Source: Bradyrhizobium sp. NAS80.1
Lineage (GTDB): Bacteria > Pseudomonadota > Alphaproteobacteria > Rhizobiales > Xanthobacteraceae
Reading direction: 5' to 3'
DNA length: 64,000 nucleotides
Assembly: GCF_001908205.1 (NCBI RefSeq)
Contig: NZ_LGHL01000026.1
Span: 59,687-123,686 of the forward strand
Shown: positions 26,654-36,898 of the stretch, piece after piece
Position numbering within the stretch: the first letter of the stretch is position 1
Layout of the letters: each line of letters opens with the position of its first letter
Position numbers and translations under genes: made by a program
Notes under the pieces: model-generated
Seen by the model: the letters and a program-made list of their open reading frames with translations, nothing else
Databases searched by the model: none
What the model was told of the DNA's origin: nothing

Positions 26654-28345
26654 TCACACTGCCTCCGCCAGATGCCGTCCCGCAATGTACCCGAACGTCA
26701 ACGCCGGCCCGAGCGTGATCCCTGGCCCCGGATAGTTGCCGTTCATGATCGAGGCCATGTCGTTGCCGCAGGCGTAGAGGCCCGCAATCGGTGCGCCGTC
26801 CTCGCGCAGCACGCGCGCCTGTGCGTCCACCTTCATGCCGATGGCGGTACCGAGATCAGCCGGATGGATGCGCACCGCGAAGAACGGCGCTGCGACGATC
26901 GGCGCGACGCAAGGGTTGGGCTTGTGGGCGGCGTCGCCGAGATGCCGCTGATAAATCGTGCTGCCGCGGCCGAATTCGGGATCGCGGCCGTCCTTTGCGT
27001 CGGCGTTGTAATCTGCGACCGTCGCGGCGAGCGCGGGCGGCTTGATACCGATCTTCGCGGCGAGCTGCGGGATGTCGGGAGCCTCGATCAATTCGCCGCT
27101 GGACACATAGCGCCGGATGTTGCGCGTGAACGGCTTGATGCGGCCGAGGCCATAGCTCCACAGGAACTGGCGGTCGCAGATCAGGTAGAACGGCCGGTCC
27201 GGTTCGCCATTGCCGTCGCGCAGCATGGCGAGCACGAACTCGTGGTAGGACAGCGCTTCGTTGACGAAGCGTCGGCCGGCGGCATTGACGGCGATCACGC
27301 CGGGCTTGGCGCGGTCGGTCACCGTATGCGGGAAAACGCCGCGGCTTCCGTCCGCGCGGCGGAACAGCGAGGCCGGTACCCAGTAGGCCGGGCTCGTTGC
27401 ATCCGTGTTGAGCGCGGCGCCGATTGCGGTCGCAAGACGGAGCCCGTCGCCGGTGCCGGATGTGTTGGTCGCCGAGACCAGTCCAGCCGCTGCCGGGAAG
27501 AAGCGTTTGCGCAAAATAGCGTCGTGCGAAAAGCCGCCGGTCGCGAGCACCACGCCGCGGCGCGCCGCGATCGAGCGGTCGCGGGAGCCATGGCGGATGA
27601 TCACGCCGCTGACGCGATCGCCCTGCATCGACAGATCCTCGACATCGGCGCTGAAGAGGATTTCGACCTGCCGCGCCAACAGCGAGGCATAGAGGCGTGC
27701 CGCGAGCGCATTGCCCAGATGCAGTGTCGTACCGCGCGGGCTACGCAGCCGCTGCAACGCGTAGTCGAAGACCAGCCGTGCCGCGCGCATGGTGGAGCGC
27801 AGCGATTTTCCGACCCGGCGCAGATGAGGGATATCGAGACGATTGACCATCATCCCGCCGAACAGCGTGAACTCAGGAAGTGGCGCGCGCAGCCGCGCGA
27901 AATTCGCGCCGAGCCGCGTGCCGTCGAAAGCGACCGGCTCCAGCACACGCCCGCCGGGCCTCGCACCCAGCCGCTCCGGATAATAGTCGGGATAGGCTTT
28001 GACCGGCTGAAGGCGCACCTCGGTGTTGGCCTCGAGATAAGCGACCGCCTCCGGTCCGCGCGCGAGGAAGGCGGCGCGCAGACCAGCATTGAAGGGCTCG
28101 GGGACCGTGCTCGACAGATACTGGACGGCATCCGTGATGCTGTCGGAGAGCCCCGCGTCTCCCATCTTGGCATTGGCGGGGATCCAGACCATGCCGCCGG
28201 ACCAGGCCGTCGTGCCGCCGACAAGGGCGGTCTTCTCGATGATCAGCACACGCAGGCCTTCGGCAGCGGCCACCGCCGCCGCTGTCATGCCACCGGCGCC
28301 AGCGCCGATGACAATGACATCGTAGGTCTCATGCGCCGGCATCAT
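26654..28345 (-). CDS. FAD-dependent oxidoreductase, 3-ketosteroid dehydrogenase/fumarate reductase flavoprotein family
   Basis: 563 residues. N-terminal dinucleotide fold VIVIGAGAGGMTAAAVAAAEGLRVLIIEK, then GGTTAWSGGMVWIPAN as in KstD-type flavoproteins, and a C-terminal ...ACGNDMASIMNGNYPGPGITLGPALTFGYIAGRH that closes the FAD site and is diagnostic of this group. Members introduce a double bond next to a carbonyl, as in 3-oxosteroid 1-dehydrogenase, or reduce enoates. No steroid-degradation genes are nearby, so the substrate stays open. No signal peptide, so cytoplasmic. Two tandem ATGs (28345, 28342). Confidence 0.9.
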   Translation of the reverse strand: MMPAHETYDVIVIGAGAGGMTAAAVAAAEGLRVLIIEKTALVGGTTAWSGGMVWIPANAKMGDAGLSDSITDAVQYLSSTVPEPFNAGLRAAFLARGPEAVAYLEANTEVRLQPVKAYPDYYPERLGARPGGRVLEPVAFDGTRLGANFARLRAPLPEFTLFGGMMVNRLDIPHLRRVGKSLRSTMRAARLVFDYALQRLRSPRGTTLHLGNALAARLYASLLARQVEILFSADVEDLSMQGDRVSGVIIRHGSRDRSIAARRGVVLATGGFSHDAILRKRFFPAAAGLVSATNTSGTGDGLRLATAIGAALNTDATSPAYWVPASLFRRADGSRGVFPHTVTDRAKPGVIAVNAAGRRFVNEALSYHEFVLAMLRDGNGEPDRPFYLICDRQFLWSYGLGRIKPFTRNIRRYVSSGELIEAPDIPQLAAKIGIKPPALAATVADYNADAKDGRDPEFGRGSTIYQRHLGDAAHKPNPCVAPIVAAPFFAVRIHPADLGTAIGMKVDAQARVLREDGAPIAGLYACGNDMASIMNGNYPGPGITLGPALTFGYIAGRHLAEAV

Positions 28346-28404
28346 GCGGCGGGTTTCCCAAGAGAAAGCATGACACCGTCATACCCCGCCCGGAGGGACC
28401 AGCG

Positions 28405-29424
28405 CTAGCGTGCCTTCTTGCGCTCGATCGGGTCGATATCGATCGCCCGCAGGCGGCCGAGCCGCAGCACGTCCATGGCGAGCCGCCGGCCGATCCGGTC
28501 GCGGTCGAGCACGCGGATCAGGTCGTCGACGCCGTTGATCTCGACGCCGTCGAGCTTGATCACGACGTCGCCGGGCAAGATGCCGGCTTTCGCGGCCGGG
28601 CCGTCCGGCTCGATCTGCATCAACAGCGCGCCCATCTTGTTCTCGACGCCGGCCAGCACCGCATGCCGCCGCGGGACCGGCGCGGTCTGTCCGGCGACGC
28701 CGATATAGGCGCGGCGGACATAGCCGTGACGGATGATCTCCGACAGCACGAATTGCGCGGTATTGCTGGCGACCGCGAAGCAGATGCCTTGCGCGCCGTT
28801 GATGATGGCGGTGTTGATGCCGATCACCTCGGCACTCGACGACACCAGCGGCCCGCCGGAATTGCCGGGATTGAGCGCGGCATCGGTCTGGATCACGTCC
28901 TCGATGGTGCGTCCGCTCACCGAGCGGATCGAGCGCCCGAGCGCCGAGACCACGCCGGCGGTCACGGTCGATTCGAAGCCGAGCGGATTGCCGATCGCGA
29001 TCACGAGCTGGCCGCGCCGCAATGTCTTGGAATTGCCGAGCGCGGCATAGGGCAGGTCACGCACGCCGTTGGCGCGCAGCAGCGCGATGTCGGTGTCGGG
29101 GTCGACGCCGAGCACCTGGGCGTCGCCGACATGGCCTTCGACGTCCCGCAGCCGGATCTCCCTGGAGGAGCCGACCACGTGGCTGTTGGTGAGGACGAGC
29201 CCATCCGGCGAGATCACAATGCCGGAACCGAGCCCGCCGCGCTCGCGGCCGTTCGGAACCTTTGGCCCGGTCTCGACGCGCACGACCGCGGGGCCGACGC
29301 GGTCGGTCACATCGATCACAGCATTGGAATAGGCGTCCAGAAGAGCGCGGTCATCGACCGGAGCAGACGCCGTCGTTCGCGATGACGATGCGTCATCGAC
29401 GATATCTGAGGTAAGATCCAACAT
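28405..29424 (-). CDS. HtrA/DegP-type trypsin-like serine protease with one PDZ domain
   Basis: 339 residues. The catalytic triad is visible: His in LTNSHVVG (about 81), Asp in PDTDIALLRA (about 112) and Ser in NPGNSGGPLV (about 190). A single PDZ domain follows (EPDGPAAKAGILPGDVVIKLDGVEI, about 265-330). There is no signal peptide or N-terminal helix (start MLDLTSDIVDDASSS), so unlike DegP it is predicted to stay in the cytoplasm or use another export route. ATG 29424 has AAGGA eight bases upstream. It may work as a quality-control protease; no regulatory signal seen. It is codirectional with the GMC dehydrogenase genes but separated by about 120 bases. Confidence 0.9.
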   Translation of the reverse strand: MLDLTSDIVDDASSSRTTASAPVDDRALLDAYSNAVIDVTDRVGPAVVRVETGPKVPNGRERGGLGSGIVISPDGLVLTNSHVVGSSREIRLRDVEGHVGDAQVLGVDPDTDIALLRANGVRDLPYAALGNSKTLRRGQLVIAIGNPLGFESTVTAGVVSALGRSIRSVSGRTIEDVIQTDAALNPGNSGGPLVSSSAEVIGINTAIINGAQGICFAVASNTAQFVLSEIIRHGYVRRAYIGVAGQTAPVPRRHAVLAGVENKMGALLMQIEPDGPAAKAGILPGDVVIKLDGVEINGVDDLIRVLDRDRIGRRLAMDVLRLGRLRAIDIDPIERKKAR

Positions 29425-29546
29425 GGCAGAAGTCCTTGAGGCTCACACAGATGGTGGCCTGTTCCCTCCAGCGCAAGTGGCCCACCTGGGCTCCAAGGCT
29501 GGGCTGCCAGGGGTCGGACTGCCAGCGGCGACTACCAAGGGGGCTG

Positions 29547-29996
29547 TTACGGCGCCCGCCGCAGCGTACCCCCTCTTGCCCTGACCGGATCGAGCAGCGA
29601 CCAGTCGCCATCCGGGAGTACGTAGCCCTTGGGGAACGGCGCCCTCAGCTCGAGCCCGAGCGAACGGAGCACGCGGTCGTCGCGATAGTAGCATTGCAGG
29701 ACGACGCGGACGAGGGTTGCCGCGGCCGCTCCGCCGGAGCTGCGAAACTCCTGCGCCACCGCATCGCGCTTCGCGGCATCGAGCTCCGCGAGCGATTGAC
29801 CGGCCAGCCGCGCCAGATGGTCCAGCGCCGCCGCCACCAATTTCGTGTCGCGGCCGAGAGTCGCGAGCATGTCGGCCTGGATTGCGGGATCGTCGGCGCC
29901 GGGCACCTTGTACTCGTCACTGGCGGGAATGATCATTGCGGCGACGGTGCGGAGGTCGTCGCGCTGCGTGCGTGTCAGTTGATTGTCTGCGGACAT
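29547..29996 (-). CDS. Gluconate 2-dehydrogenase subunit 3-like small subunit
   Basis: 149 residues. The pattern LTRTQRDDLRTVAAMIIPASDEYKVPGADDP, with a later VVLQCYYRDDRVLRSLG, fits the small subunit that accompanies GMC-type sugar or polyol dehydrogenases. In characterised enzymes it is needed for export and stability of the flavoprotein; those versions carry a twin-arginine signal, which is not evident here. Its start lies seven bases after the stop of the GMC gene, so the two are one operon. The usual third subunit, a cytochrome c, is missing. Confidence 0.75.
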   Translation of the reverse strand: MSADNQLTRTQRDDLRTVAAMIIPASDEYKVPGADDPAIQADMLATLGRDTKLVAAALDHLARLAGQSLAELDAAKRDAVAQEFRSSGGAAAATLVRVVLQCYYRDDRVLRSLGLELRAPFPKGYVLPDGDWSLLDPVRARGGTLRRAP

Positions 29997-30003
29997 GACG
30001 GCC

Positions 30004-31602
30004 TCAGTCGAACAAGTTGGTGAGACGCTGCTTCATCTGATCGGCGACGTAGAGCGCGATGGCCTGGATGGTGGAGGTCGGGTTGACCCCGCCCGAGGTG
30101 ACGAAGACGCTGCCGTCGACGATGAAGAGATTCTTCACGTCGTGCGTACGGCCCCATTCGTTGACGACGGATCTCTTGGGGTCGGTGCCCATCCGCGCGG
30201 TGCCCAGCAGGTGCCAGCCGCCCCACGGGATCGGAGAGTTGATGCAGAGGTCGGTGGCGCCGGCCGCTTCGAGCACCTCGCGGCCGCGGGCGAGCGCATG
30301 GTCCATCATCTTCTGGCTGTTCTCACTGATGGTGTAGTTGATCTTCGGCGCGGGAATGCCGTGGCTGTCCTTCAGGACAGGATCGAGCGTGACGCAATTG
30401 TGCTCTTCTGGCAGGTCCTCGCAGATCGCCGAAAACCCAAGCCGATGTCCATTGAGCTTGCGGAAGACACGGTGATGATCCTCGCCCCAAGGCAGAATCC
30501 CCCTCTGCTCGCTGACGACAGCCTCGAACACCGGCCCTGCCCCGCGTACGAACTGGACGCCATAGCCGCGGACGAAACCACGCGACAGGTCTGTGTCATA
30601 CCACTCCTTGCTCCACAGGCAGGTCGGCGGCGCGCGGTTACTATCGGTCGGCTCCTTCACGTAGCCGTAGATCTGCGCATAGGGGTGGAACATCAGGTTC
30701 TTGCCGACGAGGCCGGACGAATTGGCAAGACCGTTCGGGAAGCGCGCGGACGCCGAGTTCAGCAAGAGCCGCGGTGTGCCGACGCCATTGCAGGCGATGA
30801 TGACGACATGCGCCGGCTGGAACTGCTCAACGCCGTCCTTGTCGTAATAGACCACGCCCGAGGCCATGCCGTTCTCGTCGGTCGTGATCTCGCGCACCCG
30901 GCAATGGGTGCGCAGCTCGACGCCGGCGCGGACCGCGTGCGGCCAATAGGTGATGTCGGTCGAGGACTTTGCGCCTTGCGCGCAAGCCGGCGTGCAATGG
31001 CCGAGATTGATGCAGCGGGCCCTGCCCTCATAGTCCATCGTCGCGACCGTCGTGTCGGACGGCCACCAATGCCAGCCGAGCTTGTTCATGGCCTTGCCGA
31101 AGATCGCCCCGGATAATCCGAGCGGCTGTTGCGGCATCGGCGGATGCGTCAGCGGCGAGAGCGGATCGCCCGAGAGGCCGGACGTGCCCATCATCCGGTC
31201 GTTCTCTTCGAAGAATGGTGTCAACACGTCGTAGTCGATCGGCCAGTCATCGGCGACGCCGTCGAGCGTCTTCACCTTGAAATCGGAGGGATGCAGCCGC
31301 GGCCAGTGCGCGGTGTACATCACTGTCGAGCCGCCGACCGCATTGTAGTTGACGACCTTGATCGGCGAATTGGTATCGTTGATCGGATAGTCCTCGCGCC
31401 GGCCGCGGACGTTGGGGCTCGACGACCACTCGCCGTAGAATTTGGCCTCCCAGTCCCGACCTGTGCTGGGATATTCCGCCGGGTTCATCCAACCGCCCTG
31501 CTCCAGGCAGAGAATGTGCATCTTGGTCTCGGCCAGCGACCACGCCACCGCCGCGCCTGAAGCGCCGGCGCCAATGATCAGGACGTCCACGGGGTCTTTC
31601 AT
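30004..31602 (-). CDS. GMC family oxidoreductase (gluconate/sugar/polyol dehydrogenase type)
   Basis: 532 residues from ATG 31602 (AGGA about ten bases upstream; the frame is open further but without support). FAD-binding Rossmann VLIIGAGASGAAVAWSLAE at the N-terminus; YNAVGGSTVMYTAHWPRL corresponds to the GMC signature. The C-terminal GMC domain has WGGWHLLGTARMG with the catalytic His, and GGVNPTSTIQAIAL. It oxidises an alcohol group of a sugar acid, sugar or polyol and passes electrons to the respiratory chain. It pairs with the small subunit directly downstream. Electron acceptor gene not present. Confidence 0.9.
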   Translation of the reverse strand: MKDPVDVLIIGAGASGAAVAWSLAETKMHILCLEQGGWMNPAEYPSTGRDWEAKFYGEWSSSPNVRGRREDYPINDTNSPIKVVNYNAVGGSTVMYTAHWPRLHPSDFKVKTLDGVADDWPIDYDVLTPFFEENDRMMGTSGLSGDPLSPLTHPPMPQQPLGLSGAIFGKAMNKLGWHWWPSDTTVATMDYEGRARCINLGHCTPACAQGAKSSTDITYWPHAVRAGVELRTHCRVREITTDENGMASGVVYYDKDGVEQFQPAHVVIIACNGVGTPRLLLNSASARFPNGLANSSGLVGKNLMFHPYAQIYGYVKEPTDSNRAPPTCLWSKEWYDTDLSRGFVRGYGVQFVRGAGPVFEAVVSEQRGILPWGEDHHRVFRKLNGHRLGFSAICEDLPEEHNCVTLDPVLKDSHGIPAPKINYTISENSQKMMDHALARGREVLEAAGATDLCINSPIPWGGWHLLGTARMGTDPKRSVVNEWGRTHDVKNLFIVDGSVFVTSGGVNPTSTIQAIALYVADQMKQRLTNLFD

Positions 31603-31804
31603 CGAAGCATTTTCCTCCCGCCCTCGCCGCTTCACGGGCGATTCGGCCTTTGCGGCCTTATCTATAGCGCCGAACGATAGGGTCAGACCGGCCGGTGAGT
31701 AAAGGCTGGTGGGCGAATGTCGCACTTCGCACAGCGCAGACCATTGGTATCGCGACTTCTGGATGCTAGGAACGAGGCGCAAGAGCAATCGATAGCGAGA
31801 CGTT

Positions 31805-32590
31805 ATGTCCGAGAATTCATTTGCCGCCGCCCGCGCATTTGCGCTGGTTTTATTTCTCGCTCTGTCCGGATTTCTGGGCAGCTCCAGCCCCGCCTCTGCG
31901 GTGACCGGCGCTGCGATCGTCCGGGACGCCAATTCGATCCAGCTCGGCGACGTGACCTACCGGCTGGACGGCGTCGACGCGCCCGAACTGGACCAGGTCT
32001 GCATCGACGATCACGCCGATCCCTGGACCTGCGGCATCGAGGCCCGCGACCAGTTGGCGAAGCTGATCAACAAGCGCCCGGTGCGCTGTGACGATGTCGG
32101 CCCCGAGAAGAGTTTCGGCAAGCGCCACCGTGCCATCTGCACGGCCGAAGGCGACAAGACGAGCTTGAACGAACAGCTGGTCAGGCTCGGCTTCGCCGTC
32201 GCGCGCGAGCCGATCAAGGCGAACGTCAAGCCCGCCGCGGCGGAAGCCAAGACCGCCTCAGCCGGCATTTGGAAGGGCTGCTTTGTTGCGCCGCAAGAAT
32301 TCCGCACGGGCAAGAAGGATGGTGCACTGCTGGGCGCCGCCTGCCGCCCGGACCGCGAAAAGGAAATCCGCGCGGTGCTGTTCCCGGAAGACCTGACGAT
32401 GCCGCCGAACTGCAGCATCAAGGGCAAGCTCGCGGTGCGCGCGCGCGTCACCGGCAATATTGGCATTTATCATCTGCGGGGCTGTCCGAGCTATCCCGCG
32501 ACGACCAAGCCGGACCGCTGGTTCTGCTCGGAGGAGGACGCGCAGGCCGCCGGCTTCCGCAAGGCCTATAATTGCCGTCGGCCAAAGTGA
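31805..32590 (+). CDS. Secreted thermonuclease (SNase)-family protein
   Basis: 261 residues. Sec signal ([21 protein letters not shown]), then a staphylococcal-nuclease-like barrel ([28 protein letters not shown], then GKRHRAIC and [10 protein letters not shown]). A C-terminal region of about 90 residues (from about 165) contains [41 protein letters not shown], the Ca-binding-like tail common in DNA-entry or secreted nucleases. Probable periplasmic or secreted nuclease. The family's catalytic arginines and glutamate are not all evident, so activity is not assured. Stands alone; divergent from the GMC genes. Confidence 0.8.
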   Translation: MSENSFAAARAFALVLFLALSGFLGSSSPASAVTGAAIVRDANSIQLGDVTYRLDGVDAPELDQVCIDDHADPWTCGIEARDQLAKLINKRPVRCDDVGPEKSFGKRHRAICTAEGDKTSLNEQLVRLGFAVAREPIKANVKPAAAEAKTASAGIWKGCFVAPQEFRTGKKDGALLGAACRPDREKEIRAVLFPEDLTMPPNCSIKGKLAVRARVTGNIGIYHLRGCPSYPATTKPDRWFCSEEDAQAAGFRKAYNCRRPK

Positions 32591-32806
32591 ACAAGTCATT
32601 CACGCAGGCGTGAGTGGTAGCCGGAGACAGTATTGATCCGGAATTGAACTCTACCGGGAGTTGACGCATTTCTATCAACGTGCGGTAGCGCCTTGCGCTA
32701 TCGCCTCCTTCAGCAATCCGGCTTCGGCCGATTGTCTTTGCTTGGGCGTTTCCTCCCTAGACTTGGGCCGCTTGTCACGACGAGCGGCTCTTCTTTTCGT
32801 GCAGCG

Positions 32807-33196
32807 CTAGCTGTGCATCTGGATGAACTGATCCATCGGCGGCATATTCTGGTTGAGATGCCCCATGATCCAGACGGTACCGCCGACCACCAGGAAGACG
32901 ATCAGAAGCCCGAAGGCGAGCGCCAGCACGTTGTTGGTGTTGTCCGGTCCTGTGGTGATGTGCAGGAAGAACACCAGATGCACGCCCATCTGCGCGATCG
33001 CAAGCACGATCAGCGCGACTGGAATGGAGGGCTGCCAGACCAGATCGGTTCCGGCGATGAAGAACGAGGTTGCCGTGAGCAGCAGCGCGAGCACGAGACC
33101 GACGACGTAGCCGATCACCCGCTCGCCGACGCTGTGTTGCTCTTCCTCGCCCGGTGCGAGGTCATGTTCGATCCGCGCGTGTGTCTGATCGCTCAT
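32807..33196 (-). CDS. cyoD: Cytochrome o ubiquinol oxidase subunit IV
   Basis: 129 residues from ATG 33196, which overlaps the cyoC stop by four bases. Three transmembrane helices are visible (VIGYVVGLVLALLLTATSFFI, PVALIVLAIAQMGVHLVFFLH, ALAFGLLIVFLVVGGTVWI). The segment MGVHLVFFLHI is characteristic of CyoD, which aids assembly of the bo-type oxidase in the inner membrane. The terminal gene of cyoABCD; the 216 bases beyond it (32591-32806) contain only a weak hairpin at 32767-32788. Confidence 0.93.
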   Translation of the reverse strand: MSDQTHARIEHDLAPGEEEQHSVGERVIGYVVGLVLALLLTATSFFIAGTDLVWQPSIPVALIVLAIAQMGVHLVFFLHITTGPDNTNNVLALAFGLLIVFLVVGGTVWIMGHLNQNMPPMDQFIQMHS

Positions 33197-33834
33197 ACGC
33201 CACTCCCTAGCAGGTAGACGACGGAGAAGATCGCGACCCAGATGATGTCGAGCGCATGCCAGAACAGCGCAAAGCACATCATCCGGCGCAGGATGTCGGC
33301 ACGAAAGCCCTTTGCAAAGACCTGGGCCATCATCGTTAGAAGCCACAACTCGCCGGCCGAGACATGCAGGCCGTGGCAACCGACCAGCGAGAAGAAGGAG
33401 GTCAGGAAGGCGCTACGCGACGGCCCATAGCCGCGGGACACCAGATCGGCGAATTCGCGGAACTCGAGGGTGAGGAATATGAGTCCCAGCACGCAAGTCA
33501 CGGCCATGCCGAGATAGAACCAGAGACGGTTGCGCACGTCGGCGGCGATGCTGGCCATGCCGCAGGTGAAGCTCGACAACAGCAGGCAGACCGTCTCGAT
33601 CACCACGTTCCTCTGCTCGAAAATCTCCGAGCCTTTGGGGCCATCCGCGGTCTGGTGAACCAGCACCGCATAGGCCGCGAAAAAGCAGGAGAACATCACG
33701 ATGTCGGAGAGCAGGAAGACCCAGAAGCCATAGGCGGTCACGATGCGCTTCGACGCCGGGCCTGGATGCTCCACAACGATGCCGATGTGATGGGGATCGG
33801 CATGCGCGTGGCCGACGGTTGCGGTCATCGACAT
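33193..33834 (-). CDS. cyoC: Cytochrome o ubiquinol oxidase subunit III
   Basis: 213 residues, five predicted helices. The family pattern YGFWVFLLSDIVMFSCFFAAYAVL begins the first helix and the last two contain GCHGLHVSAGELWL and ALFWHALDIIWVAIFSVVYLLG. The His-rich N-terminus (HAHADPHHIG) is usual for CyoC. It starts in the cyoB stop (TGATG overlap) and is part of one operon encoding the proton-pumping quinol oxidase. Confidence 0.95.
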   Translation of the reverse strand: MSMTATVGHAHADPHHIGIVVEHPGPASKRIVTAYGFWVFLLSDIVMFSCFFAAYAVLVHQTADGPKGSEIFEQRNVVIETVCLLLSSFTCGMASIAADVRNRLWFYLGMAVTCVLGLIFLTLEFREFADLVSRGYGPSRSAFLTSFFSLVGCHGLHVSAGELWLLTMMAQVFAKGFRADILRRMMCFALFWHALDIIWVAIFSVVYLLGSGV

Positions 33835-35837
33835 CAGGCTGCCCCCGCCATGCTGACGAGGCTGCGACGCTCCTCGATGTTGATGCGATCGATCCGTTCG
33901 ACCTCGGCGGCCGGGATGACGTATTCGTCATGGTCGCGCCAGGCGAACACGACGAAGGTTGCGAACGCGCCAAGGCCACCAAGGATCACCATCCACCAGA
34001 TGTGCCAGATCAGCGCAAAGCCCATGACGGTGGCGAAGAACGCGCAGACGAATCCGGTCGGCGAGTTCCTGGGCATCTCGATGTCCTGGTATTCGGGCCC
34101 AGGATGATCCTCGAGCTGCTGCACCTTGGCGCGCCACTTCATGGCCCAATAGGCATCCTCGCCGCGCACGTCGGGGGAGAATGCAAAATTGAACACCGGT
34201 GGCGGCGACGATGTCGCCCATTCCAGCGAGCGGCCGTCCCAGGGATCGCCTGTGCGGTCGCGCAACGCCTCGCGGTTGCGGATGCTGACCACGAGCTGCA
34301 TAACCTGCGCGAGGACGCCGATTGACAGCAGCAGCATTCCGATCGCTGCAACCATCATCCACGGCCGCCAGGCAGCGACGTCATAGTGCTGCAGGCGCCG
34401 GGTCATGCCTAGCATGCCCACGACATAGAGCGGCATGAAGGTGACGTAGAAGCCGATGAAGGTGAACCAGAACGCCACCTTGCCCCAGCGTTCGTCGAGA
34501 CGGAATCCAAACGCTTTCGGAAACCAGTATTCGAAACCCGCGAAGGCGCCGAACAGCACACCACCGATGATGACGTTGTGGAAATGCGCGACCAGGAACA
34601 TGCTGTTGTGGAGCATGAAGTCCGCCGGCGGCACTGCGACGAGCACGCCGGTCAGGCCACCGATGATGAACGTCACCATGAATCCGACTGACCATAGCAT
34701 CGGCGTCGCAAAGCGGATCCGGCCGCCATACATCGTGAACAGCCAGTTGTAGATCTTCACGCCCGTGGGCACCGCGATAATCATGCTGGCGATGCCGAAG
34801 ATGGCGTTGACGTCAGGGCCCGCCCCCATCGTGAAGAAGTGATGCAGCCAGACCATGAAGGAGATCACGCAGATCGCCATGGTGGCGAGCACCATGGAGC
34901 GATAGCCGAACAGCGGCTTGCCGGAGAACGTCGATACCACCTCGGAGTAGATGCCGAAGGCCGGCAGCACGAGGATGTAGACCTCAGGATGTCCCCAGGC
35001 CCAGATCAGGTTCATGAACATCATGACGTTGCCGCCGGCCTCATTGGTGAAGAAGTGGAAGCCGAGATAGCGATCGAGCAGCAGCATCGCGAGCGTGGCC
35101 GTGAGGATCGGGAACGCCGCGACGATGAGGAGGTTCGAGGCAAGTGTGGTCCAGCAGAACATTGGCATGCGCAAATAGTTCATGCCCTTGGTGCGTAGCT
35201 TCAGCACCGTTGTCACGAGGTTGATGCCGGCCACCAGCGTGCCGACACCGGAAATCTGAAGCGACCAGGCGTAGTAGTCGACGCCGACGCCCGGTGAGTA
35301 CGTCAGCCCCGACAGCGGAGGAAAGGCGAGCCAGCCGGTGCGTGCGAATTCGCCGACCACGAGCGATACATTGACCAGCAGCGCGCCGGTCGAGGTCAGC
35401 CAGAAGCCGACCGAATTGAGCGTCGGAAAAGCGACGTCGCGCACGCCGAGCTGTAGCGGCACGACGAGGTTCATCAGCCCGATCACGAACGGCATCGCCA
35501 CGAAGAAGATCATGATGGTGCCGTGGGCCGAGAATATCTGGTTGTAGTGCTCCGGCGGCAGATAGCCCTGCGACTGGTAGGCAACCGCCTGCTGGATCCG
35601 CATCATGATGGCGTCGCTACCGCCGCGCAGCAGCATCACTGAGGCAAGCAGGATGTACATGACGCCGATGCGCTTGTGGTCGACGCTGGTGATCCATTCG
35701 TGCCAGAGATAGGGCAGATGGTCCTTGACCACGACCCAGGTCAGCACGGCGAGGATTCCCACCAGCACCATCGCGCCGGCGATGAGCGGAATCGGCTGAT
35801 CGAACGGAATGGCCGACCAATCGAGCTTACCGAGCAT
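33834..35837 (-). CDS. cyoB: Cytochrome o ubiquinol oxidase subunit I
   Basis: About 667 residues, catalytic subunit: low-spin heme, heme o3 and CuB. The CuB site with its cross-linked His-Tyr is in [28 protein letters not shown] holds the other CuB histidines; the AHFHNV helix gives heme ligands; the low-spin heme His is in [11 protein letters not shown]. Two ATGs are adjacent at 35840 and 35837; the latter is favoured because the GGAGG (35843-35847) is five bases before it. The start overlaps the end of cyoA. Reduces oxygen with ubiquinol and pumps protons. Confidence 0.95.
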   Translation of the reverse strand: MLGKLDWSAIPFDQPIPLIAGAMVLVGILAVLTWVVVKDHLPYLWHEWITSVDHKRIGVMYILLASVMLLRGGSDAIMMRIQQAVAYQSQGYLPPEHYNQIFSAHGTIMIFFVAMPFVIGLMNLVVPLQLGVRDVAFPTLNSVGFWLTSTGALLVNVSLVVGEFARTGWLAFPPLSGLTYSPGVGVDYYAWSLQISGVGTLVAGINLVTTVLKLRTKGMNYLRMPMFCWTTLASNLLIVAAFPILTATLAMLLLDRYLGFHFFTNEAGGNVMMFMNLIWAWGHPEVYILVLPAFGIYSEVVSTFSGKPLFGYRSMVLATMAICVISFMVWLHHFFTMGAGPDVNAIFGIASMIIAVPTGVKIYNWLFTMYGGRIRFATPMLWSVGFMVTFIIGGLTGVLVAVPPADFMLHNSMFLVAHFHNVIIGGVLFGAFAGFEYWFPKAFGFRLDERWGKVAFWFTFIGFYVTFMPLYVVGMLGMTRRLQHYDVAAWRPWMMVAAIGMLLLSIGVLAQVMQLVVSIRNREALRDRTGDPWDGRSLEWATSSPPPVFNFAFSPDVRGEDAYWAMKWRAKVQQLEDHPGPEYQDIEMPRNSPTGFVCAFFATVMGFALIWHIWWMVILGGLGAFATFVVFAWRDHDEYVIPAAEVERIDRINIEERRSLVSMAGAA

Positions 35838-36660
35838 CATGGCCTCCACTGTGCGGCCGGCCGGCATTGGAGATCAGCTCCGGCCCGGGCCCTGGCGGAA
35901 TGTGCTGGGTCGCGATCAGGTCGAACAGCCGGGGATCGTCCAGCCGATAGGTCGGCCTGCCCCTCTCGACGCCTTGCTGCATCAGCTTCTTGTAGCTATC
36001 CTCGTTCAGCACGGCATCCGACTTGGCCGTAGTCGCAACCCAGTCCGGAAAGGCGAGCGGCGAGATCACGTTGACGTCGAACATCATTTCGGGAAAGCCG
36101 TCGCCGGAGAAATGCGCGGACAGGCCCTGCAGCTTGCCCTCATTGTCGGCGCGCAGGTTCAGCCGCGTCACCATGCCGTTCATGGTGTAGATCATGCTGC
36201 CGAGCTGCGGGATGAAGAACACGTTCATCACGCTCGACGATGTCAGCTGGAAGTTCAGCTCTGCGCCGGCCGGCACCGTCAGCGAATTGACGGTGGCGAT
36301 GCGCTGGTCCGGATAGATGAAGAGCCACTTCCAGTCGAGCGACACGGCCTGAATCCTCACCGGGCTGCCGGTGCCAGGCACGGGCGCGGTAGGGTCGAGC
36401 TGATGCGAGCCAATCCAGGCGACGCCCCCGAGCAGGATGACGGTGAGCGCCGGGATCGCCCACACCACCATTTCGACACGGCCGGAATAGACGAAGCCGG
36501 GATCGTAATGCGCTCGCGGATTCGATGCCCGAAACCAGAAGGCGAACGCCAGGATCGCGATGATGGTCGGCACCACGATCGTGAGCATGATGAAGACGGA
36601 ATCGACCAAGATGGTGCTGTTGGCCAGAGCCACGGGCCCTTGTGGGTCAAGCAGATTCAT
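35827..36660 (-). CDS. cyoA: Cytochrome o ubiquinol oxidase subunit II
   Basis: 277 residues from ATG 36660. Two transmembrane helices ([21 protein letters not shown] and [20 protein letters not shown]) precede a cupredoxin domain that lacks the CuA cysteines ([15 protein letters not shown]), as expected of a quinol rather than cytochrome c oxidase. Odd: CyoA normally starts with a lipoprotein signal ending in a modified Cys. Here the chain begins [10 protein letters not shown], which corresponds to the region just after that Cys, and an in-frame TAG about 14 codons upstream leaves no room for a signal peptide. Either this lineage lacks lipid anchoring or the 5' end has been lost. First gene of the operon. 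Confidence 0.92.
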   Translation of the reverse strand: MNLLDPQGPVALANSTILVDSVFIMLTIVVPTIIAILAFAFWFRASNPRAHYDPGFVYSGRVEMVVWAIPALTVILLGGVAWIGSHQLDPTAPVPGTGSPVRIQAVSLDWKWLFIYPDQRIATVNSLTVPAGAELNFQLTSSSVMNVFFIPQLGSMIYTMNGMVTRLNLRADNEGKLQGLSAHFSGDGFPEMMFDVNVISPLAFPDWVATTAKSDAVLNEDSYKKLMQQGVERGRPTYRLDDPRLFDLIATQHIPPGPGPELISNAGRPHSGGHDAR

Positions 36661-36898
36661 CGGCAAGCCACTGGTGGTTGGGAAGCCCCGGGACAGAGCC
36701 TAACGCGGGAAAGGCTCCGCAACAAACGCGATCGCGTGCGTTCGGTTCCTTCGAACGCTCAGTCGGCCCCTGCGCAATCTCGCGCGGCGGCATGCAATTC
36801 GATGCGATGTCAATGACATGAGCGCGGAGCGACCGGCCTTCTCACGCCCGTCCCCCCGTTGCTATCGTCAACAAAAGAAGCAGCGGGATGGAAACGAC

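Noticed and set aside
26459..28408. 649-codon plus-strand frame over the FAD oxidoreductase
   Set aside because: Begins within the end of the upstream gene and crosses a palindromic repeat; composition is that of a shadow.
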